A DNA stretch of 64,000 nt, taken from the NCBI GenBank assembly GCA_037043235.1, contig JAWRVZ010000103.1:311501-375500 (forward strand). The letters run 5' to 3'. The stretch comes from Rhodeus uyekii (taxonomy: Eukaryota; Chordata; Actinopteri; Cypriniformes; Acheilognathidae). The stretch's first letter is position 1. Each line of letters starts with the position of its first letter. Below the pieces are notes generated by a model that saw only the letters and a program-made list of their open reading frames with translations, was not told where the DNA came from and searched no databases. Shown in pieces: positions 44,397 to 53,802 of this stretch. Both the position numbers and the translations under genes were made by a program.

Positions 44397-46388
44397 ATGG
44401 GAAAACCACCCCCTCTGAGGAGGGTCCTAGAGCACTCCACCCGGGAATCCGGAAATCCCGGCCCAGTGGTGGACATGCCATCAGCACCAGAGGCCAGCCC
44501 CGGGAGGCTGGTTCCCCTAGTAGAATTCCGGGATGCGTGGTCACGGCTACCCGGTATCTCTCAGTGGGTCCTGCGCACGGTCACCTTAGGGTACGCCATT
44601 CAGTTCGGGGTCTCACCACCCCAGTTCTCGGGGGTCCTACAGTCTGCTGTAGGCCCTCAGCAGGCTCTGGTCATGGAACAAGAAGTAGACACTTTGCTGG
44701 CGAAAGGGGCCATCGAGTATGTACCCCTCGCAGAGAGCAAGTCCGGGTTCTACAGCCGGTACTTCATAGTTCCAAAGAAGGATGGAGGGTTGCGGCCCAT
44801 TCTGGATTTACGTCTCTTGAATCGTGCGGTCAAGCGTCTAAAGTTCAAAATGCTAACGCTCAAACAGATCGTAGTGCAGATCAGATCCGAGGATTGGTTT
44901 GTCACAGTCGACCTCAAGGACGCTTATTTCCATGTCTCCATCCTTCCGCAACACAGGAAGTTCCTGAGGTTCGCCTTTGGGGGAAAGGCGTACCAGTATC
45001 GGGTGCTTCCTTTCGGCCTAGCGCTCTCACCCCGCACGTTTACGAAAGTCGTGGACGCTGCTCTAGCTCCCCTGCGGTCACGGGGCATCCGTGTCTTAAA
45101 CTATATAGACGACTGGCTTATTCTGGCCCAGTCGCCGCAGTTGGCGGAGCAACATCGAGATGTAGTGCTCGCACACATAAAGGAGCTGGGGTTGAGGCTG
45201 AACGCCAAGAAGAGTGTCCTTTCTCCTGCTCAGAGAACCACCTTCTTGGGAGTCGTCTGGGACTCAGTAGCGATGTCGGCCCGGCTTTCCCCCGGGCGCA
45301 TCCAAGTTATCTGTTCAGCCGTCAAGAGCATCAAGTTAGGCCAGCCACTCACTGTCAGACACTTCCAGAGGGTGTTAGGGCTCATGGCAGCGGCTTCCTG
45401 CGTCATCCCGTTGGGCCTGCTGCACATGAGACCCCTGCAGTGGTGGCTAAAGACCAAGGGGTTTTCCCCGAAAGGGAACCCGCTTCGCATTATCAAGGTC
45501 ACGGGGCGATGCCTACGCGCCTTGAGTATGTGGAAGAATCCTTGGTTTCTGTCTCAAGGCCCAGTGCTAGGGGCTCTGGCTCGGAGAGTCTCTCTCTCGA
45601 CAGATGCCTCCCTCTCGGGCTGGGGGGCGGTCTTGAGAGACCGCTCCTCACAAGGTCTATGGAACAGTCGGCACCAAACCTGGCACATAAACATGTTAGA
45701 GTTACTGGCGATCCGCAAAGCACTCCGTGCGTTCCTACCGGACCTTCGCGACCACCATGTCACTGTTTTCACCGACAGCATGACTGCGGTTGCGTATATC
45801 AATCACCAGGGGGGTCTGCGTTCGCGACCACTTTACAAGATGGCGCGACAGATCCTCCTCTGGGCCCAGGGAAAGCTGCTCTCCATCCGGGCGGCTTACA
45901 TCCCGGGGGTCCAGAATGTGGGAGCAGACGCCCTGTCGAGACAGGGGGAAAGACCAGGGGAATGGCGACTCCACCCCGAGGTGGTGGAGCAAATTTGGGA
46001 AAGGTTCGGAAAGGCACAGGTCGACCTGTTTGCCTCGGTAGAAAACTCCCATTGCCCTCTGTGGTTTTCACTCACACATCCAGCGCCTCTGGGGCGGGAT
46101 GCCGTGACGCAGGCATGGCCGAGGTTACGCCTGTATGCTTTTCCCCCGATCGCTCTGCTCCCGGGAGTTCTGGCCAAGGTTCGCCGGGACAAGGTCCGTC
46201 TCACGCTAGTGGCCCCCCACTGGCCGTCCAGAATATGGTTCGCGGACCTTGTGTCCCTCCTCGACGGGGTCCCCTGGGAGATCCCGATCAGGAGGGACCT
46301 TCTGTCCCAGGCGGAAGGTTGCATTCTTCACCCGCAACCAGGACCGTTGAAACTGTGGGTCTGGCCCCTGAGGGGGCCCAGCTCATAG
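44397..46388 (+). CDS. D4 reverse transcriptase-RNase H-methyltransferase-like protein
   Basis: 663 residues from a well-placed ATG (GCCATGG). RT: KGAIEYVP, YFIVPKKDGGLRPILDLR, VDLKDAYFHV (first Asp), LPFGLALSPRTF and YIDDWLILA (catalytic YIDD), about residues 90-245. RNase H: STDASLSGWGAVL, ELLAIRKAL, FTDSMTAVAYIN and GADALSRQ, giving the D-E-D-D set at about residues 400-515. The last part (QVDLFASVENSHCPLWFSLT, then AWPRLRLYAFPP and LVAPHWPSRIW) is the domain that DIRS papers describe as DAM-like methyltransferase; its NPPY-type box is reduced to FPP, so activity is doubtful. It converts the element RNA to DNA. It overlaps the recombinase ORF. All frames are open, with no lesion. Confidence 0.95.
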   Translation: MGKPPPLRRVLEHSTRESGNPGPVVDMPSAPEASPGRLVPLVEFRDAWSRLPGISQWVLRTVTLGYAIQFGVSPPQFSGVLQSAVGPQQALVMEQEVDTLLAKGAIEYVPLAESKSGFYSRYFIVPKKDGGLRPILDLRLLNRAVKRLKFKMLTLKQIVVQIRSEDWFVTVDLKDAYFHVSILPQHRKFLRFAFGGKAYQYRVLPFGLALSPRTFTKVVDAALAPLRSRGIRVLNYIDDWLILAQSPQLAEQHRDVVLAHIKELGLRLNAKKSVLSPAQRTTFLGVVWDSVAMSARLSPGRIQVICSAVKSIKLGQPLTVRHFQRVLGLMAAASCVIPLGLLHMRPLQWWLKTKGFSPKGNPLRIIKVTGRCLRALSMWKNPWFLSQGPVLGALARRVSLSTDASLSGWGAVLRDRSSQGLWNSRHQTWHINMLELLAIRKALRAFLPDLRDHHVTVFTDSMTAVAYINHQGGLRSRPLYKMARQILLWAQGKLLSIRAAYIPGVQNVGADALSRQGERPGEWRLHPEVVEQIWERFGKAQVDLFASVENSHCPLWFSLTHPAPLGRDAVTQAWPRLRLYAFPPIALLPGVLAKVRRDKVRLTLVAPHWPSRIWFADLVSLLDGVPWEIPIRRDLLSQAEGCILHPQPGPLKLWVWPLRGPSS

Positions 46389-47389
46389 AGGCCGGTCTCT
46401 CAGCCGAGGTTGTTGAGACCATCCTGCAGTCCAGAGCTCCCTCCACGAGGAAACTCTACGCCTTGAAGTGGAAGCTCTTCACTTCTTGGTGTAGTGAAAG
46501 GCAGCTGAACCCAGTAACCTGCCGAATTGGCAAAGTACTGGAGTTCCTGCAAGAAAGATTTGTGGCAGGGCTGTCCCCCTCCACCTTGAAGGTCTACGTG
46601 GCTGCTATAGCGGCTTGCCACGTACCTCTGGGTGGGGTGTCCTTGGGCAGGGACCCCCTAGTCACTCGTTTCCTCCGTGGTACATTAAGGCTGAGACCTG
46701 CGGCACAGACCAGGGTGCCTGCCTGGGACTTGTCCATGGTACTCCTAGGCTTGTCCCAGCCACCCTTTGAACCTCTAGAGGGTATCTCTATCAAGTACCT
46801 CTCGCTAAAAACCCTTCTTTTGCTGGCTATCACTTCGCTTAAGAGGGTCGGGGACCTTCAGGCCCTCTCAGTGGCCCCATCATGTCTTGAGTTTGCGCCC
46901 GGGATGGCGAAAGCTTTCCTCCACCCGAGGCCGGGCTACGTCCCCAAGGTTCCCACTAATGTGGCTCGGTCTGTCACGCTGCAGGCCTTCTGCCCTCCCC
47001 CATTTGACGATCATGAGCAGGAGCACAAGAACAAGGTCTGTCCAGTGCGAGCACTGGACGCTTACGTTCACAAGACTGCCACGTGGCGTAAGTCGGACCA
47101 ACTGTTCGTTTGCTTTGGGGCCCCCGAGGGTGCCCCAGCTTCCAAGCAAACTCTGAGCAGGTGGATAGTCGAGGCTATCTGTCTAGCTTATGAGTCGGCC
47201 GGACATGCTTCTCCTTTGAGGGTCCGAGCCCACTCCACTAGGAGCATGGCGGCATCCAAGGCTCTCCTCTCCGGAGTCTCCTTGCCTGACGTTTGTGCTG
47301 CGGCTGGCTGGTCCTCGCCGCACACATTCATGAGGTTCTACCAGCTAGACCTCGATGCCGCCCCGGGAACCAGGGTGCTCTCTCAGTGA
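46115..47389 (+). CDS. D4 tyrosine recombinase (DIRS integrase)
   Basis: The open frame runs from 44537, but recombinase homology begins only near LIEAGLSAEVVETIL (about 46385). I choose the internal ATG at 46115 (424 residues). The core-binding domain is APSTRKLYALKWKLFTSW and KVLEFLQERF. Catalytic residues: Arg in SLKRVGDLQAL, His and Arg in HSTRSMAAS, and the Tyr nucleophile in FMRFYQLD. It would insert a circular cDNA by strand exchange at GTT. It overlaps the RT ORF by 274 bp in another frame, so translation must use internal initiation, reinitiation or frameshifting. It stops about 50 bp before the internal complementary region. Complete, with no stop codons. Confidence 0.93.
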   Translation: MAEVTPVCFSPDRSAPGSSGQGSPGQGPSHASGPPLAVQNMVRGPCVPPRRGPLGDPDQEGPSVPGGRLHSSPATRTVETVGLAPEGAQLIEAGLSAEVVETILQSRAPSTRKLYALKWKLFTSWCSERQLNPVTCRIGKVLEFLQERFVAGLSPSTLKVYVAAIAACHVPLGGVSLGRDPLVTRFLRGTLRLRPAAQTRVPAWDLSMVLLGLSQPPFEPLEGISIKYLSLKTLLLLAITSLKRVGDLQALSVAPSCLEFAPGMAKAFLHPRPGYVPKVPTNVARSVTLQAFCPPPFDDHEQEHKNKVCPVRALDAYVHKTATWRKSDQLFVCFGAPEGAPASKQTLSRWIVEAICLAYESAGHASPLRVRAHSTRSMAASKALLSGVSLPDVCAAAGWSSPHTFMRFYQLDLDAAPGTRVLSQ

Positions 47390-47439
47390 GCTGGGACACA
47401 CCCGGATGCTGACCTCGCTGAGGTGGCGTTGGCATAGCG

Positions 47440-47537
47440 TTCCCCTAGTGCTTCGACACAGCTCGAGTTCCCTGAAAGGGAACGTCTCGGGTTACTTATG
47501 TAACCCTGGTTCCCTGAGGGGAACGAGACGCTGTGTC
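47440..47537. repeat. D4 internal complementary region (circle-junction complement)
   Basis: The reverse complement of this segment reads the right end (47734-47790), then GTT, then the left end (through 42670), without mismatch by eye. The centre AAC is at 47481-47483. In the DIRS model this template allows the ends to be completed and the circle closed. Confidence 0.92.
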
Positions 47538-47572
47538 TTGGCCTCAGCTCCGGGCGCATCCGGGCCCGCTTC

Positions 47573-47790
47573 AGGCATTCATGGCTGACGCGCCCCGGTT
47601 TCAGACGCGCTTTATGCTCTTCCTCATGACGTCACCGGCTGCGGCCGGCAGTGACGCATTCACACGCGTTCGCTTCTCATTGGTTGCATAGATCTTCACG
47701 TGACTCACGCAAGGCTATTTCCCCTAGTGCTTCGACACAGCGTCTCGTTCCCCTCAGGGAACCAGGGTTACATAAGTAACCCGAGACGTT
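47573..47790 (-). repeat. D4 right inverted terminal repeat
   Basis: Inverse of the left ITR (GCATTCATGGCTGACGCGCC onward). It keeps CCAAT, CRE and TATA-like words pointing back into the element. The outermost 57 bp (47734-47790) differ from the left end, so the termini are of unequal length. Confidence 0.88.
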
Positions 47791-47825
47791 TTTTCAGGTT
47801 ACAAAATTAAACGGATATTATTTTT

Positions 47826-48655
47826 TGTCAGGGAACACACGGGTCAGCCCACAACTCCACGAGGCAGAAAACTGTTTTGATCTAAACTAGCACGTGACAC
47901 GAGTCACAACGCGGTACACAAACAAACAATAGCAGTACAGTTACCAAAAATGTATGCTTGCTAATAAGTACTGTGGCTCACAAAATGAGCAAAACAAAGT
48001 ATGTAAACAAGACTCACGTGTTCTCTCTCCGCTGGCAAACGCTTCTAATAATTCTTGTTGTTTCACGTGTTTATGTCTGCTTACGGTCGCCAATTGCCAC
48101 GCCCACAACTCCACGCAGCGTTTAAAGTGCAAAAAAAGGCAAAAAAACACACAAGGTAGAAAACTGTTTTGATCGAAACTAGCACGCCAGGTCGCAACGC
48201 GGTACACAAACAAACAATAGCAGTACAGTTACCAAAATGTCTCCTTGCTAATAACTACTGTGATTCACAAAATGAGCAAAACAAAGACTCACGTGTTCTC
48301 TCTCCGCTGGCAAACGCTTCTCCTGACTTTACTACACAACAGGTGGCTACGCGACAAACATACAACGATGATCTGGCATAGGACACCAAACACAAGGAGC
48401 ATAAATAGGGAGCAAACAATACAGGTAATGAGAGAGGACAGGTGGGGAAAATCAACCAATAGTGAGATAATTTGTCGGGGTCAAGACTCACACAAAACAT
48501 GACATGAACATGCAGCCAGCGAAAACACAAGCTACGCTCTACACAGGACATGACAAAACATGACATGAAAGAACGTGGACAATGAAAACATGAACTGCGT
48601 GATTCACAGAACACACAAAAGACAAGACAATACAGTAGCGTCAAGGTCACTTTTC
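47826..48655 (-). mobile_element. Family X LTR-like element with internal tandem duplication
   Basis: Starts TGTCAGGGAACACACG. The right part (48380-48640) matches the other antisense family X copies (ATAAATAGGGAGCAAACAAT, AGGACAGGTGGGGAAAATC). A block of about 200 bp is duplicated (47848-48046 and 48102-48321). The right terminus and TSD are poorly defined. Confidence 0.5.
47848..48321 (+). repeat. Two-copy tandem duplication (~254 bp period)
   Basis: Both units begin CCCACAACTCCACG and end CCGCTGGCAAACGCTTCT. They share GCGGTACACAAACAAACAAT and AGCAGTACAGTTACC. They differ by short indels and substitutions, so the duplication is not very recent. Confidence 0.85.
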
Positions 48656-49881
48656 TTGTTTTAAGTTTAAACTCACTCATTAATACTTAATACCTCAAGT
48701 CATTTTGCGTCTCCAGTACATGTATCTTAGTTTAAGAATGATTAGGTGCTTGTTCTGAGGAAGAAAATCTTTTCTTTTTTATGCAGTGTATCTAACCACA
48801 ACTGGAGGCTTGGCAGGAATAGGAAGACAATCGTTCTGTTGTTAGCAACTTTCTGTTTGTCACACACATTGACATCTTATTGGTCAATGGCAGGTGGCGT
48901 TAAAATGGAGTCCAGACAATAGACTCATATGTAATTAAATTAGCTCGCTCTTTGAAGCGGCTCTTAGCAGAGTAAGTGTTGGTCGGTTTGACTAAACACA
49001 CACACAAACACTGAGACAATTAATGAGAGCGCTTCTGCGTTTGGCTATTTGAGACAGCTGTAGCTAATTTTCAGCAGGGGCATTTTTGAGTAACGGCCAA
49101 AATTATTATTTTTTTTTTTTTGTGCTCTACAAAATAATTATGTGGGCCAAAGAGAAGTAAATCATCTGTGATTGATGACAAATGCCTTGCATTTGCTGAA
49201 AGCATTCATTTCAATAATAGTGTCCATTAGCAGCACACAAGCTCCCGTCCACTTTGAAAGTGTGTGTGGTCATTCATTCATTTTGTGAGATTTGTTGTGT
49301 TGGACTTTTCTTTTACAGCTGCTCCATGTTGCTCTAGCTGGAGGTGTTTTTGCAATGTGGCGTTCCACCGGGAAGTCAGAGACTCTTTTAGATTTCCATA
49401 GCAGGTGTAATGCTCTCATGCTGATTTCTCATCACTTATTTACCGCCACATCTATTATGGATTGTGATTCGATTGAGAGAGAGGGATTTCAGATTCTGCT
49501 GGCCTTCCATGAACCCGTAAGTAAGTGAACAATGTCTTTCGTCAAAGAGCCAATTACAAAAGTAACTTTTATAGAAACTCCAAAAATGTATTATCGGTTC
49601 ATTTTCAGCTAGTTGCATCAAAATATCAGGATAGCCACCCTGCAAAACAACAAATGATTGAACAAAAGAGAAGTCAAGCAGAAGACCACCGGTCGAAGAA
49701 AACTGATATTGGTTGTGTAACATTTAATTTTAAGTTGACGTAGTTACTTACTACAGTAATTTATGCATAATTACAAGTAGCTTTAAACTAAATCCTAACT
49801 CTAACTCTATAGAAAGTAAAATTAATATTATAAAAGTAGTTAATTAATATTATTCAACTGTTAGTATTTCACAAAGCGTGT

Positions 49882-49924
<43 letters not shown>

Positions 49925-50082
49925 TAAATATACACACACATAGTCATTTGTGCAATTGCAGTCAGTAATCTAAAGCAATTTTTAATCAGAAATTGAGAAA
50001 AACAAATACACAGCATGTAATATTGGATGGTTAATAGAGATAATTGCAATACTTATAATGAAAAAAATCATAGTAAAAATTT
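48656..50082. other. No gene recognised; (TA)n
   Basis: AT-rich; a (TA)n run of about 36 bp lies at 49885-49921. Frames up to 95 residues have no recognisable domain. Confidence 0.4.
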
Positions 50083-50350
50083 GGGAACACTTTAGCTTAG
50101 GGTCCAATTCTTATTATTAACTAGTTGCTTGTTAGTATGCATATTACTGTTTATAGCTGTTTATTAGTATTATACAGCACAATGCCTTACAATGCCTTAT
50201 TCTGCACGGCCATATTCTACATCCCTTAATTTAAACTTAACAACTACCTTACTAACTATTAATGATCAGTAGTTAGCAGTTTATTGAGGCAAAAGTCATA
50301 GTTAATATTCCATTAGTTGTGAGAATTGTACCCTGAACTAAAGTGTAACC
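50083..50350. mobile_element. MITE with inverted GGKAACACTTTAG ends
   Basis: The left end GGGAACACTTTAGCTTAGGG and the right end, inverted (GGTTACACTTTAGTTCAGGG), match at most positions; the unit is about 268 bp long. Internal words (AACTAGTTGCTTGTTAGTAT) are typical of a widespread fish repeat. Confidence 0.7.
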
Positions 50351-50352
50351 AA

Positions 50353-51231
50353 AGTGTGATATTATTCATATCATATAATAAAATAGAATACTCATTGTTA
50401 CTATCATAGAATCATATTAATTTATTAAGGAAACAATCTTTAAATGATGAAAAAAATATATTAGAACTTAAATAATGGAGGAAAAATATTGCTAGAGTGA
50501 CTTTTGTGAATATTACTTTAGCTAAATTATTTGTATCAATCACCACCTCATACATTAATAAGATTTTTAAAATAAACAAACCACTTTTACAGTATGACTT
50601 ATTTTCCCATAGTGTTTTTAAAAAAAATATATATAGTGAAAAGCACATTTAGGTCTGTTGTTACCCTGATAATGCAGGGTTGAGCCTGACTCTCAACTCC
50701 TCTCATTTTCTGTCCTTTTTTTCTGCAAAAAAGAAAAAGAAAAAAGGGGTTTGTTTGTAAAGACAGAAAGAGTGTTTTAGGCATGCTGTAGGTGACTGGG
50801 TGCTGCCGGTGTGTTTCTCTGAGAGTGGAGTGCCGTCCCCTGATTCTCAGACAGACGTGAACTCTGGGTGATCGTCCCTGTGATGCAGCACTTCAGCCAG
50901 CAGTGCACTGGACCGCGCAAGTTACTGAACGCGCATCAAGCTCCCGTCTTAAGGGCCAGATTGAAATATTCATCAGGCATACTACATGGACATAAATGTA
51001 AGCTTGAACGACGTTCCCACTCTCAACATGAGACTGCTTGCATTTGAGAAACAAACCAACAAATGTAATTTCCATGACATCTCCAGTTATTCATTCAGCA
51101 GTAGGAGTGCCATTTTAATTAATTTCTGTGTACTATCATACACACACACACAAAAAAAAAAACATTAACAAAAAAAGTAAGACCATCCTTAATAGATTTT
51201 ATTTAGACATAGGCCGTATTACTTAATGTCA
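50353..51231. other. No gene recognised
   Basis: AT-rich; nothing supported. Confidence 0.4.
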
Positions 51232-51692
51232 GGGTACTGTCACATTTGGTCTAGTCTTTCCTTTTTTTTGTGGCAGAGCTCTGTCTAATGTCTTGTCTTT
51301 TGTGTGAGTGCGTGGTTTCGATCTTGCTCAAAACGTGTGCTTTCCTGTCCATGTGATTTGTCTTGTGTGCAGGCTGTGGTGTTCGATCCCGATTCTAGTC
51401 CTGTTTTGGGTTTGTGTTTTGGGATTTGGACAGTCATTCTCCATGTGTTTGTCTTCAGTTGTGAGCGCACAAGATGAGTGTTTACTCATGGGCTTTGTCA
51501 TGTTCTGTGAGTGCCTGTGCTCTTGTCAGCTTGTCTGTGCTCATTTGTTGTTTAGCCGTCATACAGCTTTTGAGTGTTCTCATTGGCTGCGTGTTCATGT
51601 CATGTTTTTTGTTCTGTCCTTGTGTAACCCCATCCATCTTGTTTCCTCGTTACTGCTTTAATTTGCCCCACCTGTTCATCCTCATTACTTGC

Positions 51693-51902
51693 TGTTAGAC
51701 GTTGTGTACTGGATGAAGATGACGGAAGCAGGTTTTCAACCGAAAACTCTCTTTATTGAACAAAACCAAAGACTTGAAATATACAAAATAAAATGCACAC
51801 GTTCAAAACATAGGAATTCAGTAAACTGGGAGCGACACAGAAGGAAATCCACACTCGCGTTTAACATTGGTAACAATCAACAAAAACAAGAGAACATGTG
51901 AG

Positions 51903-51958
<56 letters not shown>

Positions 51959-52081
51959 GGAAAAGGGGGAACAGGTGACGAGACTAACAAAGAAGTGATT
52001 GACACGACAGGTGAAGGAGATGACACCGGAAGCACATGGAAGGTAACAGGAAGTGTTAAGCGACGCGGCAGGACTGTAATA
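51693..52081 (-). mobile_element. Solo LTR-like insertion nested in family X
   Basis: 389 bp, TGTTAGACG...CTGTAATA, flanked by CTTGC (51688-51692) and CCTGC (52082-52086). The uninterrupted family X copies read straight through this point. Contains a (TA)n of about 47 bp (51905-51952). AATAAAG-type signals are on the minus strand. Ends not perfect. Confidence 0.5.
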
Positions 52082-52420
52082 CCTGCATTGTGTGTTCCCT
52101 ATTTATTCTCCCTGTGTTTGCTGTCCTGTGCTGGTTCATTGTCGAAAATTGTCTTATATTGCAGTAATTTTTTCCTGCCGTAGTGCTACTTGTCTTGTCG
52201 AAGTCAAGTCTAGTTCCCTTTCATGGGAACTTCGAGCTGCGTCATAGCGCTGTGGGAACGCCCCGCGTCATCAACTCTTGAAGCACAATAGAAAACACCT
52301 GTGAGAGTGACGTGAATGTCGTCATGAGCCAGGATAAAAGGCACGCCCACCCCGGAACCGGCAGCTTTTTCGTCTTCAACAAGCACGAGAAGACTGTCTG
52401 TGTAGTGTTCGTGATCTGAA

Positions 52421-53802
52421 ATGTCTGAAACATTTAAGCGTTGCGTGTTTCCCTGTCTGCAGTTTATCACAGGCGGGGACACGCACACTTTATGTGTTCA
52501 TTGTATGGGAGAAGAGCATGTGCGGGCAGCGTTTGAGGACGCTGCCTGCGCAGAGTGCGAGCGGCTGCCGCCTCGCATTCTACGCTCGCGTCTCGCAGTC
52601 TTTGAGGAGGCTGCAAGAGCTGGCGGTCCTCGTGGTTCGGGTCCCGCTGCCGCTGAGGCGGCTCGGCGGGCTCGGTCATGGGGGTCGCAGATGTACCTTT
52701 CTCTGGGCGAGGAGCCTGACGTGAGCGTCACGCCGCTTCGCCTGGGTCCTTCTCCCGCTCTCCAGTCTCCCGGGACTCGCTCGAGGGCAGGGTCGGGAGA
52801 TTCGGAGGATGACAACCTGCTGCGACAGTCTAGCTCTGAGGAGCTGGATGTCGTTAGTGTTGAAACTAGCAGTTCTCTCGGTTCACCTGCAGCCGAGGAA
52901 TTAACAGAGGTGGTGTCTCTTGCTTCAGCTAGGCTTGGCATTCCGTGGCCGGTTGAGCACGAAACTGAGCGCCCTCGTAGAGTGCTGGATGAGCGTTTTC
53001 TGCAGCCCAGGGTGGCTGTGAGGCGCCAGTATCTTCCCTTCATACCTGACCTCCACACTGAGGTGTCGAGGTCGTGGTTGAGACCTGCATCTCACAGAGT
53101 GAGCACGAAGGGTTCAGTGCTGTACTCTACGGTTCAAGAGGCGTCAGCTGCCGGGTATGGGGGGTTACCCAAGGTTGAGAACGCCTTAGCCAGTTATCTT
53201 GCGCTGTCCTCATCTTCAATAAACACCCCATCGCTCCCATCCAAGCAGTTGAGGATAACTTCCTCTCTGGCGGGGCGGGGTTTTTCGGCAGCAAGCCAGG
53301 CAGCGGGGTGCCTTCACACCACCTCGCTGCTACAGGCTTATTAGGCGGAGCTTCTCAGTGACTTGGGTCAGGGTGATATGGAAACAAACCCTGACTCTAT
53401 TGCTGAGCTTCGTAGAGTGTCAGACCTGGTCCTGCGTTACTCCAAGGAGACAGTGCGGGAGTGTTATGGCTTCAATGGTGGCTATAGAAAGGCACCTTTG
53501 GGTGGGGCTCACATCCCTGAAGGACGGAGAGAAAAGTGTCCTGCTCGATGCCCCATTTGTGTCCTCCGGTCTCTTAGGCGGTGCCGTGGAGTTCATAGTA
53601 GATATTTTTATGTAGGCTTTTATGATGTATGATAAGCACCCACGGCCCAGTACCTCTTCCTATCGCTACGCGCAGAGGCGTAGTGTAGCGACTCGGCAGC
53701 CTCCGGATGAGTCTGGGGGCGCGGACCAGCGGACGCAAGACCTGAGAGCTACCCTTCAAGCGAGAAGGAGGGGAGGCAAGGCCTTCAGCAAGAGGCCATG
53801 AC
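52421..53802 (+). pseudogene. D5 gag pseudogene
   Basis: The first 307 codons are open from the ATG at 52421. The Cys/His cluster is present (CVFPCL, CVHCMGEEH, CAEC). Core blocks match D4 gag (LDERFLQPRVAVRR, FIPDLHTEVSRSW, LAGRGFSAASQAAGCLHTTS). A TAG at 53345-53347, just after LLQAY, interrupts it. Similarity continues (AELLSDLGQGD, SIAELRRVSDLVLR), then shifts frame near 53450 (SVMASMVAIERHLW). The basic C-terminus (RRSVATRQPP to GGKAFSKRP) ends at about 53802. About 40% of residues look identical to D4 by eye; that is an estimate, not an alignment score. Confidence 0.85.

Larger units (their letters stand above)
42627..47790 (+). mobile_element. DIRS retrotransposon copy D4, apparently intact
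   Basis: About 5.16 kb on the plus strand, flanked by GTT at 42627-42629 and 47788-47790. It has left and right inverted terminal repeats, an exact internal complementary region (47440-47537), and three long uninterrupted genes: gag, RT-RNase H-methyltransferase-like, and tyrosine recombinase. No LTRs and no target duplication beyond GTT, as is typical of DIRS elements. It is the only copy here with every catalytic motif present. Confidence 0.95.

Noticed and set aside
52498..53058. 186-codon minus-strand frame in D5
   Set aside because: Antisense shadow of the D5 gag pseudogene.
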